Source of the DNA: CAVSIS01 sp963814875
GTDB taxonomy: Bacteria > Acidobacteriota > Thermoanaerobaculia > Thermoanaerobaculales > Sulfomarinibacteraceae
Length of the DNA stretch: 64,000 nt
NCBI GenBank assembly: GCA_963814875.1
Contig: CAWFFJ010000040.1
Location: 1-64,000 of the forward strand
Direction: 5' to 3'
The position numbers and the translations under genes were made by a program. This document shows positions 41,139 through 49,691 of the stretch, one piece after another. Position 1 is the stretch's first letter; each line of letters begins with the position of its first letter. The notes beneath the pieces are model-generated. The model did not search any database, was not told where the DNA came from, and worked only from the letters and a program-made list of their open reading frames with translations.

Positions 41139-42044
41139 ATGAAGGTCTTCGTGACGGGTGCGAGCGGATACGTCGGCCACGCGGTGGCGGCCGAGCTGGC
41201 GCGGTCGGGGCACGAGGTGTTCGGGCTCGTTCGGACGCAGGAGAAGGCGCGGGCCCTCGAGGCCGACGAGATCCGGCCCGTGGTCGGCGACATGGCGGAT
41301 CCTGGCTCGTGGGCCCAGGTCGCCCGGTCGTGCCAGGCGATGGTCCACTGCGCGGCGGAGTACTCCGAGCGCTTCCACGACCTCGACCGCAGCACCGTCG
41401 ACGCGGTGCTCCAGGCGGCGCGTTCGGCCAACGCCCCACGGCTGGTGGTCTACACCAGTGGCGTCTGGCTCTACGGCGACACCGGCGACGGCATGGCCGA
41501 CGAGGCCTCGACCCTGGCGCCGCCCGCGATGGTGGCGCGTCGGGTCGAGACCGAGCGCGCGGTGCTCGGTGCGTCCGGCGGCGGCATCCGTTCGCTGGTG
41601 CTGCGACCGGGCTGCCTGTATGGCGGCCGCGGCGGGCTCACCGGGGCGTGGTTCGCGAGCGCTCTCGAGGGAGCGCCACGGGTGGTCGGCGACGGCCGCA
41701 ACCGATGGGCGATGGTGCACGTTGCGGATGTCGCCGACGCCTACCGGAGAGCGGTCGAGTCGCCGTACTCCGGTGAGGTCTTCAACATCGTCGACCGGAG
41801 CCGGTTCACGGTTCGGGAGTGCGCCGAGGCCGCCGCCCGCGCCGTCGGCGTGGACGCCGAGCTGATCACGGTGCCGCTGGCCGACGCGGCGGCCCAGATG
41901 GGCCCGGTGGCGGAGTGCCTCGCGCTCAACCAGCACGTCGGCGCCGGCAAGGCGTCGCGCCTGCTCGGCTGGCAGCCGCGCCACGGCGGCTTCGTCGATG
42001 GCGTCGCCCGCTGCGCCATCGCGTGGCGGGCCCACGCCGGCTAG
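41139..42044 (+). CDS. NAD-dependent epimerase/dehydratase-like protein (atypical extended SDR)
   Basis: 301 residues. MKVFVTGASGYVGHAVAAEL is the NAD(P) site, VVGDMADPGSW and VHCAAEYSERFHDLDRSTVD follow, then VVYTSGVWLYGDTGDG, LRPGCLYGGRGG, and WAMVHVADVADAYRRAVESP. The canonical catalytic YxxxK is not visible at the expected place after the serine strand (PPAMVARRVETE instead), so catalysis may be altered or absent. GGGAGGG gives a clear binding site. Substrate unknown. Confidence 0.82.
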   Translation: MKVFVTGASGYVGHAVAAELARSGHEVFGLVRTQEKARALEADEIRPVVGDMADPGSWAQVARSCQAMVHCAAEYSERFHDLDRSTVDAVLQAARSANAPRLVVYTSGVWLYGDTGDGMADEASTLAPPAMVARRVETERAVLGASGGGIRSLVLRPGCLYGGRGGLTGAWFASALEGAPRVVGDGRNRWAMVHVADVADAYRRAVESPYSGEVFNIVDRSRFTVRECAEAAARAVGVDAELITVPLADAAAQMGPVAECLALNQHVGAGKASRLLGWQPRHGGFVDGVARCAIAWRAHAG

Positions 42045-42068
42045 GAGTGTGCCCTCGAGGGCCGCGGC

Positions 42069-44129
42069 TCAGCCGGCGTCGTCTCCGTCGGCGACAGCAT
42101 CGTCGCCGAAGAGCAGTCTCTCGCAGTCCTCGGCTTCGAGCGGAGTGCCGAACAGGAAGCCCTGACCGAAGTCGCAGCCCAGCGCGATCAGCGTCTCGCG
42201 CTGGGTCTCGGTTTCGACCCCCTCCGCCACAACCGCGAGCCCGAGCGCGTGGGCCAGGCTGAGGGTGCCGGCCGCGAGCGCGGTGTCGGGCGGCTGGGCG
42301 TCGAGCATGCGGACGAACGAACGATCCATCTTCACCAGGTCGACCGGGAAGGCGCGCAGATGGCTGAGCGAGGAGAAGCCGGTCCCGAAGTCGTCGACGG
42401 CGATCTGCACACCCTCGGCGCGCAGGGCCTGCAGAGCCTCCAGGGTCGCCTCCGGGTGCGGGATGGCGGTGCTCTCGGTGATCTCGACCTGCAACCGGTT
42501 GGGCGGGATGGAGTGCTTGGCCACGGCGTCGAGGAGGCGTCTCGTGGTCTCCGGATGCTGCAGACCGTGCGGCGAGAGGTTGACCGAGAGCTGGAGGGAC
42601 ACCGCGCCGCGCTTCCGCCACGCCGCAAGCTGGCGGCTCGCCTCGGTCACGACCCACCATTCGAGGCGCGGGAGCAGTCCGATGCCGTCAGCGACACCGA
42701 GAAACTCTGCCGGCAGCAGCAGGCCCCGCTTCGCGTGGCGCCACCTCACCAGCACCTCGAAGCCGATCAGCTCGCCTTCGGGGAGGGTGACGATCGGTTG
42801 GTAGTGGACCGCGAACTCGCCCCGCTCCAGTGCGCCCCGTAGGCTGATTTCGAACGCCAGTCGGTCGGCGGCGAGCGAGCTCATCGACGGCTGGTAGAGC
42901 TGGAAGCCGTCGCGGCCGAGCTGCTGAGCGGCGTGGAGCGCCGCCTGGGCGCTCTGCAGCAGCGTCTCTGCCGTCTCGCCGTCGTCGGGGTACAGGGCGA
43001 CCCCGGCGTTGACGGTGACGTAGAGGCTGCGGCCGCCGCGATCGAAGGGCGATCGGGCCGCGTCGACGAGCCGCGCCGCCGCATCATGGGCCCCGGACTC
43101 GGAGCGGACATCGGGCAGGAATACGGCGATCTCATCGTCGCCGACCCTGGCGAGGACGTCGCTCGAGCCGAGCTGCGCCGCGATCCGCTCGGACAGCGAG
43201 TGCAGGAGGCGGTCGCCTGCAGCCCTGCCCAGGGTGTCGTTGATAGCGCTGAAGCCGTCGATGTCCAGGGACATCATCGCGCCGCTGGTGCGGTCGGGGC
43301 GCACCTGCTCGGTCGCGAGCCCGACGCGCTCGAGGAACGCCCGACGGTTGGGGAGTCCCGTGACCGGGTCGTAGTTGGCCAGGTAGTCGATCGTCCGGGT
43401 CGCGCGGGCGATGCGGTCGCGCTCGGCTTCGAGCAGCCAGACCACGGTGCCGAGGCCGATCATCATGAGCAGGAAGAAGTCGACGAAGGTGAGGTACGGA
43501 CCGATCGGGGAGTACCGGCCAGAAGTCAGCTGGTGGGTCGTGAAGGCGAAGTAGAGGAGCTGCTGCAGACCATAGGCGACGAAGGCGAAGGTCACCATCC
43601 CGCGGCCGAGGAACTTCCCCCGACGCGCCCGATGCACCGCGAGGCCGACAGCGACAAAGGTGAGCCCTGTCACGAGGGACTTGATCCCGAAGCGCAGGAA
43701 GAGCCTCTGCGTGGATGCGGCTGGGTCGGTCACGTAGAACAGCGGAGTGACGATGGCGGCGGCCGCGCAGACGGCGAGGACATACAGCTCCTTCCGCCTC
43801 GTGAGCCACCCGCCGTAACCCACCTCCGTGGTCCCGATCACGAGCCACGCCACCTGCCAGTAGCCGGCGACGAGGGAGATCATCGACGCCGCGAGACGGG
43901 TCGGATGCGAGGCGGCGACGCCTGAGATCGCGGCGGCGAGGGCGATCGCCGAGGCGAAGAAGTAGACCGCCAGCGCGGCCCAGCTCAGCGCCATGTGGCG
44001 CAAGTAGGTGCGGTTGTAGACGCTGTGCAGGCGCAGCACCACGACGGTCATGAGGACCGCCCCGGCGCACTCGACCGCCGACGTGGCGAGGACGAACCTG
44101 ACGGACTCCGGCATCGCTCCATCCATCAT
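42069..44129 (-). CDS. Membrane GGDEF-EAL protein with degenerate GGDEF motif
   Basis: 686 residues. Six or seven membrane helices cover about 10-235. The GGDEF domain (about 250-405) starts YDPVTGLPNRRAFLERVG but its signature is VGDDEIAVF instead of GGDEF, so cyclase activity is doubtful. The EAL domain (about 425-670) has EVL in place of EAL (GFEVLVRWRH) but keeps NLSPHGL, ITES, DDFGTGFSSLSHL, KMDRSFV and VAEGVETE, so c-di-GMP hydrolysis is plausible. The start may be the ATG at 44129 or at 44114. It probably senses a membrane signal. Confidence 0.88.
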   Translation of the reverse strand: MMDGAMPESVRFVLATSAVECAGAVLMTVVVLRLHSVYNRTYLRHMALSWAALAVYFFASAIALAAAISGVAASHPTRLAASMISLVAGYWQVAWLVIGTTEVGYGGWLTRRKELYVLAVCAAAAIVTPLFYVTDPAASTQRLFLRFGIKSLVTGLTFVAVGLAVHRARRGKFLGRGMVTFAFVAYGLQQLLYFAFTTHQLTSGRYSPIGPYLTFVDFFLLMMIGLGTVVWLLEAERDRIARATRTIDYLANYDPVTGLPNRRAFLERVGLATEQVRPDRTSGAMMSLDIDGFSAINDTLGRAAGDRLLHSLSERIAAQLGSSDVLARVGDDEIAVFLPDVRSESGAHDAAARLVDAARSPFDRGGRSLYVTVNAGVALYPDDGETAETLLQSAQAALHAAQQLGRDGFQLYQPSMSSLAADRLAFEISLRGALERGEFAVHYQPIVTLPEGELIGFEVLVRWRHAKRGLLLPAEFLGVADGIGLLPRLEWWVVTEASRQLAAWRKRGAVSLQLSVNLSPHGLQHPETTRRLLDAVAKHSIPPNRLQVEITESTAIPHPEATLEALQALRAEGVQIAVDDFGTGFSSLSHLRAFPVDLVKMDRSFVRMLDAQPPDTALAAGTLSLAHALGLAVVAEGVETETQRETLIALGCDFGQGFLFGTPLEAEDCERLLFGDDAVADGDDAG

Positions 44130-44233
44130 ATCCGGAGTTGCTCACCGGACGTCCTCCGGGAGAGACCGGAGATCCGACGACGCCGGGGCGTGGGCGTGGT
44201 CGGGTCCCGGGGCGCGTGATCCACGAGCCTCGG

Positions 44234-45577
44234 TCAGTCGCCCTTGCCGGCCTCCCGGACCTCAACCTCGCTGCCGGCCTCGTCGACCTTGGCGGTCCTC
44301 CGCGTGCGCACCGTCGCATCGATCGCCGCCGCCAGCCGGGAGTGGTCCCACGCCGAGTTGACCCGGAGCACGTTCGACATCAGCGCGACCAGGTAGCGCC
44401 TCTGCCCGGGCTCCGGGCGGGCCGGGGACTCGACGATCGCCACCGAGTTCATGATGTTCTCGGCGTTGCCCTTGTACTTTCCGCAGCGGAAGCCCTCTTC
44501 GGGGACGCAGCGGTAGAACGAGCCGCTCTTGAAGTACACCGCCGCCTTGGCGAGCTCGGGCGCGTAGACGTAGCGATACCGCCGTTTCGTCATGTAGAGG
44601 TAGCGCTTCATCTCGAGACTCGACCAGGCATCGACGAGCCGGCCCTGCTCGAGCCGGAGGAGGATCCGGGCGAGCTCCCTCGGGGTTGCGAACGAAGCGA
44701 CGCCCGGCACCTTTCGCTGTCCCGCCTTGGTCCAGAAGGTCCCTTGCTGGAAGCCGGCGAGGTCGATGCCGGCAGCCGTGAGCGGCTCGTTGATGACCGC
44801 GAGCGACAGCCGGGTGAGCTCCGCTTTCGGGGTCTCGCGGAAGAAGCGGTGCTCCTCGTCGAGCGAGGGCGGGTAGTCCGCGCCATAGCGGCGCAGCAGC
44901 ATGGCTTCCTTCCAAATCGTCGAGCCGGCGGAGTTCGCCGAGGCCGAGATCATGTGGTCGACCCACTCCGCGAGGCTGAAGCGATCCCCGACCGCGATCA
45001 CGCTGAAGCGGTTGCGGCCCGACTCGGGGTCGAAGTGGGGGGTCTCGTGGGGGTCGCCGACCGCCCAGTCCTCGGCGACCACGACGCGTTCCTGGAGCAC
45101 CTTGAGCCGGACCGACGGATCGGGGAAGGCTCGCCGGAGGCCGTCGAAGAGTGCGACCATGCAGCCGATCTTCCCGACCGAACCCGGCAGCTGCGAGCGG
45201 TCCTCGCGCACCCCGGCCCAGGCCGGGTGCTCGGGGTCGCTGAGATCGACCACGGCGACGGCGTAGGACGGATCGCGGGGCGCGAACAGCCCGTCGAGGG
45301 CCTTCTGCAGCGCCGGGTCCTTGGCTGTGCCGGTGAGGTCCCACGTCTCGTTGCGCCCCGCCAGCGAGAGCTGGATGTCGTCGATGCCGAGCAGCGCTCC
45401 CGGAGGGAGCTTGGCTGCGCCCTTCGTTGCCTGTGCATTGGCGTAGCCGATGAGCCTGCGGATGCCGGTGCGAGCGGCGCCGTCGAGAGGGTAGGACCAT
45501 GCGACGGCCAGGGCGCCGCCGAGGATCCATGCACCGGTTGCTCCAAGCGCCCAGGCCGTCACAGTGTGAGGCTTCAT
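44234..45577 (-). CDS. Serine hydrolase of the beta-lactamase / penicillin-binding fold
   Basis: 447 residues with an N-terminal hydrophobic anchor (about 7-28). The three active-site motifs are present: SVGK (S133, K136), SAN (213-215) and KSG (350-352). Length and spacing suit a class-A-like or DD-peptidase-like enzyme; extra residues precede the SxxK. It should act in the periplasm on peptidoglycan or another acyl substrate; substrate unknown. The ATG overlaps the stop of the secreted dikinase (ATGA), and a second SxxK hydrolase is divergent upstream of the dikinase. Confidence 0.82.
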   Translation of the reverse strand: MKPHTVTAWALGATGAWILGGALAVAWSYPLDGAARTGIRRLIGYANAQATKGAAKLPPGALLGIDDIQLSLAGRNETWDLTGTAKDPALQKALDGLFAPRDPSYAVAVVDLSDPEHPAWAGVREDRSQLPGSVGKIGCMVALFDGLRRAFPDPSVRLKVLQERVVVAEDWAVGDPHETPHFDPESGRNRFSVIAVGDRFSLAEWVDHMISASANSAGSTIWKEAMLLRRYGADYPPSLDEEHRFFRETPKAELTRLSLAVINEPLTAAGIDLAGFQQGTFWTKAGQRKVPGVASFATPRELARILLRLEQGRLVDAWSSLEMKRYLYMTKRRYRYVYAPELAKAAVYFKSGSFYRCVPEEGFRCGKYKGNAENIMNSVAIVESPARPEPGQRRYLVALMSNVLRVNSAWDHSRLAAAIDATVRTRRTAKVDEAGSEVEVREAGKGD

Positions 45578-48531
45578 TGTGGCTCCCCGACCGCCGGTGA
45601 CGCTGTGCTCCGGACCGGGGCATCGAGGCGGACCGACGGCGCCGCGGTCTGGGTTGTCGTGACGGCCATGCCCACGAGGCGGTCCGCCAGGATCTGGCCC
45701 CGTTCGACCAGCGGCCGGATCTGGAACAGCCTCGGCTGGCCCGCGACGAAGCCCAGCTCAACGTCCCAGGGCAGCGGCTGACCGTCGGGACCGGCGGCCG
45801 GAGCCAGGCGCTCCCGCACCTCGCCCGCGAGCTGCGCGACCGCTGCGATCTCGTCCTCGGAGAGCACCCTGCCGGCCGCAGCCGGAACCCACTCGACGCC
45901 GCCGGCGGGGCGCAGGCGGCGCTGGTAGGGCGCCTTGGCCTCGCCGATCAGGCGGACCGATCCGTCGTCCACGATCACCAGCGTCTCGGCGTCGTCTCCG
46001 TCGACCGCTCCGCCGACGCCCCACGACATCGCGACGGTGACGCCCGAGCCGCGGCCGACGAGGTCGGTGGTCACCAGCACGCCGGACTTCTCCGAGGTCA
46101 CGCTCTTCATCAGCAGCACCGAGGTGTAGACCTCCTCCGGCCGCCTCAGCAGCGGGCCGCGCCAGGCCACCGCGCGCTCGGTGAAAGGTGACGCCCACAC
46201 GCGGGCGATGCCCGTGCGCTGCGCGGCGGGGTCGACGACGTTCGGGAGGGTCTCGTTGAGGCCCGCGCCGGTGAAGCCGGGCAGGTCCTCGACATTGGTG
46301 TCCGAGCGGATGAAGAGACCGTAGCTGCCTGGCGGACCGAACAGGCGCGCCATCAGCGGCTCGAGCTCGGCGAGCAGATCGGGGTGCAGCCGGATCTTAG
46401 TGACGTCCTTGCGCACGGCCTCGACCTCGGCGGCCAGCCCCGCAGCGTCGAGCGAGCCGGAGCGCGCCGCCGCGAACGCCCGGTCGAGACGGTTCTTGGG
46501 GGAGTCCGGACCGTCCGCGACGTGCTCGGCGAAGACCCCGAACGGCAGGGCGATCGCCTGCTCGACGCGGCCCGGGAAGTGGTGGGCGAGCTCGCCGAGG
46601 TTGGCGGCCTTCGGTCCCACCACCCGTCCGGCCATGCCCGCCTCGAGCTCGGCGAGCGGGATCGGACGGCGCACGCTGAGATCGGGGTGGGGGGCGTCGA
46701 CCTGGGTGGGGGTTGCTGGGCGGCCCGTTTCCAGCAGGGATCGTGCCGGCGCGGGCAGTGACTCGAGCTCGTCGAGCAGCACCGAGCCGTCCGAGCTCAC
46801 GGCCAGGACGACCTCGCGCCCGGCGTGCTCGCGCAGCGCGCCGGCGAGGGCGGGCGAGATCGTCGCGTTGGGAATGCCGAGGTTGCGTGCGAGGAGCTGG
46901 ACGTGGGAGAGCAGGTTGCCTTCCGCGAGGCTGAGGATGCCGGCGACCGGCTGGAGATCCGAGACCGTGCGCGGCAGCACCACGATCTCGTCCCGGCCGA
47001 GCGGCGCGTCCGCGGCGAGCTGCGCGTCGTCCACGATCCGCAGGCGGCCGCGGGCGATCCCGGGGTTGAGCCCGACCAGCCCGCCCCGGACCTCTCCGAA
47101 CACCCGGTGGACCCGGCCGGAGAGCTCGTCCGAGTCCGCCACCAGGCGTGAGGTCGTCTCGGCCAGCGGCAGCATCGCGGACCTGCGCAGGACCTCGTCG
47201 GTCCACCGCAGCGCCTTCGGCTCGAGGGTGCCGAAGCTCACCAGCGGCTCGGCGAAGGTGAACCGGACCGTGCCGAGGGCCCATGCGGCGGCGCGACGCA
47301 GTCGCTGACAGGCGGTCGCGTACGCGACGGTCGGCGCGGTCGAGGCTTTGGCCAGCGGCTCGAGCGGCTGCTCGAGGGCGGCCCGCTCGCGCGCCGACAG
47401 AAGACCTGCTCCGTAGGCGCCCGCCACCAGATCGCGGGAAAGCGAGAGAAGCTCACTGCGCGAGACAGGATCGGCCTGGGCGAGCGTCGCGAACGCCGCT
47501 CGCTGGAGCTCGCGCTCGATCGCGAGCGACGCGTCGACCATCGTCAGTCGGGCGGCCGGCTTGCCGGGACCGACGACGAGCTCCCGCGTGCGCGCCAGGG
47601 CGACGCCGAGTCGGTCGCACCGCGCGAGCGGCGGCAGCCCTTCCAGGTCCGCGAGCAGCGGCGTCAGGGCGGCGCGCTGCGGATGGCGGGCGAGCAGCCG
47701 GCGGATCTCCTCGAACGGGTCCTCCGCCCCGCCGTAGACCTTCTCGAGCTCGGCGAGCAGGGTCCGCGCGCTGTCCAGTAGGTCGGGTTCGACGCGGCGG
47801 CGCTCGGCGTCGGCAATCCAGGCGCGGACACGGTCGAGGTCGGCCGGGCCGGGTGCGGTGTGAATGGCGATCCGGATCGGTTCGAAGGTCGGGTCGCGCT
47901 CGGCGATCGCCTGTGAAGTACTCCGGATCCCGGAGGTGCGGTCGGTACCGCGGTTGTGGGGCAGATCGCGGACCGCTTCGCGGGCGAGCAGGTAGTTGCC
48001 GTCGAGCCAGTCGGTCTGCGCCAGGACGCCGAGCAGGAGCTCGCGCCCGGCCGCCTCCTCGTCCTCGACCTGGATCCGCCCGCGGTACGCGCGGGCGCGC
48101 CGCAGCACCCAGCCGTCGTCGACCGTCACCAGGTAGCGTTCCACCAACAGCTGGCGCAGCCTCAGGTTGCGTCGATCGGCGTCCCACAGCTCGTCCCAGG
48201 GGGTCGCGGCGAGGATCGTGCCGACCGGCCACCCGAGCGCGGCGAGGCGCTCGCGTTCGGTGCTGTACTCTGCGTACTGGCGGCCCCCGCCGTGCTCACG
48301 GCACGCGTACGGCGTCGGAGGCAGCACGGTACCGTCGGTGCAGTACCAGCGAATCCGCGAGTAGGGCCCGCGCTCCAAGCGCTCCATTCGCGCCACGATG
48401 GCCTGGGCTTCCGAGAGGACATCGGCGGACGGCGGCGTCAGGGCGGGCGGGGCGGCGCCGGCCGTGCCGTTCACAAAGACGCCGAGGAGGACGACCGCAC
48501 GAGAGAGCATGCGAGATGTCATTGGCCGGTG
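45574..48531 (-). CDS. Apparently secreted dikinase-like protein with glucan-water-dikinase domain order
   Basis: About 985 residues. The N-terminus looks like a signal peptide (MTSRMLSRAVVLLGVFV, then GTAGAAPPA). Residues 30-470 are helical and unrecognised. About 480-590 is a swivelling domain with GNLLSHVQLLARNLGIPN, the His in the place of the catalytic phosphohistidine (near 543). About 625-960 is a PPDK-type ATP domain (GPKAANLGELAHHFPG, FIRSDTNVEDLPGFTGAGLN, PWDVELGFVAGQPRLFQIRP). The order His domain then ATP domain is that of plant glucan/phosphoglucan water dikinases, the reverse of PEP synthase. ATP use outside the cytoplasm would be odd. The start could also be 48519 or 48561; no strong binding site is seen. 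Confidence 0.75.
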   Translation of the reverse strand, partial: HRPMTSRMLSRAVVLLGVFVNGTAGAAPPALTPPSADVLSEAQAIVARMERLERGPYSRIRWYCTDGTVLPPTPYACREHGGGRQYAEYSTERERLAALGWPVGTILAATPWDELWDADRRNLRLRQLLVERYLVTVDDGWVLRRARAYRGRIQVEDEEAAGRELLLGVLAQTDWLDGNYLLAREAVRDLPHNRGTDRTSGIRSTSQAIAERDPTFEPIRIAIHTAPGPADLDRVRAWIADAERRRVEPDLLDSARTLLAELEKVYGGAEDPFEEIRRLLARHPQRAALTPLLADLEGLPPLARCDRLGVALARTRELVVGPGKPAARLTMVDASLAIERELQRAAFATLAQADPVSRSELLSLSRDLVAGAYGAGLLSARERAALEQPLEPLAKASTAPTVAYATACQRLRRAAAWALGTVRFTFAEPLVSFGTLEPKALRWTDEVLRRSAMLPLAETTSRLVADSDELSGRVHRVFGEVRGGLVGLNPGIARGRLRIVDDAQLAADAPLGRDEIVVLPRTVSDLQPVAGILSLAEGNLLSHVQLLARNLGIPNATISPALAGALREHAGREVVLAVSSDGSVLLDELESLPAPARSLLETGRPATPTQVDAPHPDLSVRRPIPLAELEAGMAGRVVGPKAANLGELAHHFPGRVEQAIALPFGVFAEHVADGPDSPKNRLDRAFAAARSGSLDAAGLAAEVEAVRKDVTKIRLHPDLLAELEPLMARLFGPPGSYGLFIRSDTNVEDLPGFTGAGLNETLPNVVDPAAQRTGIARVWASPFTERAVAWRGPLLRRPEEVYTSVLLMKSVTSEKSGVLVTTDLVGRGSGVTVAMSWGVGGAVDGDDAETLVIVDDGSVRLIGEAKAPYQRRLRPAGGVEWVPAAAGRVLSEDEIAAVAQLAGEVRERLAPAAGPDGQPLPWDVELGFVAGQPRLFQIRPLVERGQILADRLVGMAVTTTQTAAPSVRLDAPVRSTASPAVGEPQ

Positions 48532-48666
48532 CATTGCGATCATTGTAGTGTGTCGGGTCACGCGTCTGCTCGGACTGAATCGGGACGAACGCGGGTAGAA
48601 TCGTGCTCTGCTGCGCGAGGCAGCGCGCGGGTCGATCTGGACGCGTGTCCGCCCGGAGGTGGTCCC

Positions 48667-49656
48667 GTGCTCGTGAACCTGCTGATCAGTCTAATGTTGC
48701 TGCTCGTCCCGGTGGTCGCGACGCCGTCGGTCGTGGCGACGCCCGCCCCACCCGAGCCGCCGCTCAACCTGCCCTCCCCAGTGCCGGAGTCCTCGTGGCG
48801 CTCGCTCTACGACTCGGTCGACCCTGTGCTGCAGCGCCAGCTCGAGCGCACGCTCTACACCCGAGCGCGCTGGGCGAAGCTGCTGCGCGCCCATCGAATG
48901 GCGGTCGGCGTCGTCGACCTCACCGACCTCGAACGGCCGCGCTTCGCCCGGGTCAACGGCAATGTCGAGATGTACGCGGCGAGCCTGCCCAAGATCGGCA
49001 TCCTGCTCGCCGCACACGTCGCGATCGCGGAGGGGGCGCTCGAGGACACGCCCGAGGTCGAGGCGGACCTCGCGGCGATGATCCGGTTCTCGTCGAACGA
49101 GGCCGCGACCCGGATGATCGACCGCCTCGGCTTCGACACCATCGAGCGAACCCTGACCGACCCGCGGTACCAGCTCTACGACCCCAAGCGCGGCGGCGGC
49201 CTGTGGGTCGGCAAGCGCTACGCCAAGGCCGGAGACCGCGTGGGCGATCCGCTCCAGAACATCTCCCATGCGGCCACGGTCACCCAGGTGTGCCGGTTCT
49301 ACTACCTGCTCGCGACCGGGCGGGTGATCAGCGCGGAGCGCTCGGAGAAGATCCTCGCCGACCTCGCGGACCCTGGTCTGCACCACAAGTTCGTCGGGGT
49401 GCTCGAGCTGCGCGCGCCGGGCGCACAGCTGTTCCGCAAGTCGGGAACGTGGAAGCACTGGCACTCCGACTCGGTGATGGTCTGGGGGCCGCACTGGCGC
49501 CGGTATATCCTCGTCGGGATGGTCGAGGACGAATCCGGTGAGAAGATCCTGCGCGAGCTCCTGCCGGCTGTCGAGGGCGTGCTGCACCCGGCCGGCGCGA
49601 CGCCGGCGCCGACCCGCGACATATCGCCGACGGTGTTGGGGGATGGCGCGGACTGA
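48667..49656 (+). CDS. Second serine hydrolase of the beta-lactamase / penicillin-binding fold
   Basis: 329 residues. An N-terminal hydrophobic segment (4-20) and a Pro-rich linker precede the catalytic domain with SLPK (S106, K109), SSN (142-144) and KSG (258-260). The spacing fits class-A-type beta-lactamases and related DD-peptidases. The start is the GTG at 48667, with GGAGG seven bases upstream. Compared with the hydrolase at 44-45 kb it is shorter but shares phrases (VGVVDLTDLERPRFA against VAVVDLSDPEHPAWA), so the two are paralogues around the dikinase gene. Confidence 0.82.
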   Translation: MLVNLLISLMLLLVPVVATPSVVATPAPPEPPLNLPSPVPESSWRSLYDSVDPVLQRQLERTLYTRARWAKLLRAHRMAVGVVDLTDLERPRFARVNGNVEMYAASLPKIGILLAAHVAIAEGALEDTPEVEADLAAMIRFSSNEAATRMIDRLGFDTIERTLTDPRYQLYDPKRGGGLWVGKRYAKAGDRVGDPLQNISHAATVTQVCRFYYLLATGRVISAERSEKILADLADPGLHHKFVGVLELRAPGAQLFRKSGTWKHWHSDSVMVWGPHWRRYILVGMVEDESGEKILRELLPAVEGVLHPAGATPAPTRDISPTVLGDGAD

Positions 49657-49691
49657 GGCACCGGCCGCGGTCTTCTGACGGGTCACGAGGC

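Noticed and set aside
40854..42035. 393-codon minus-strand frame over the epimerase-like gene
   Set aside because: Antisense artefact except for about 25 codons that form the relic of the secreted protein, reported separately.
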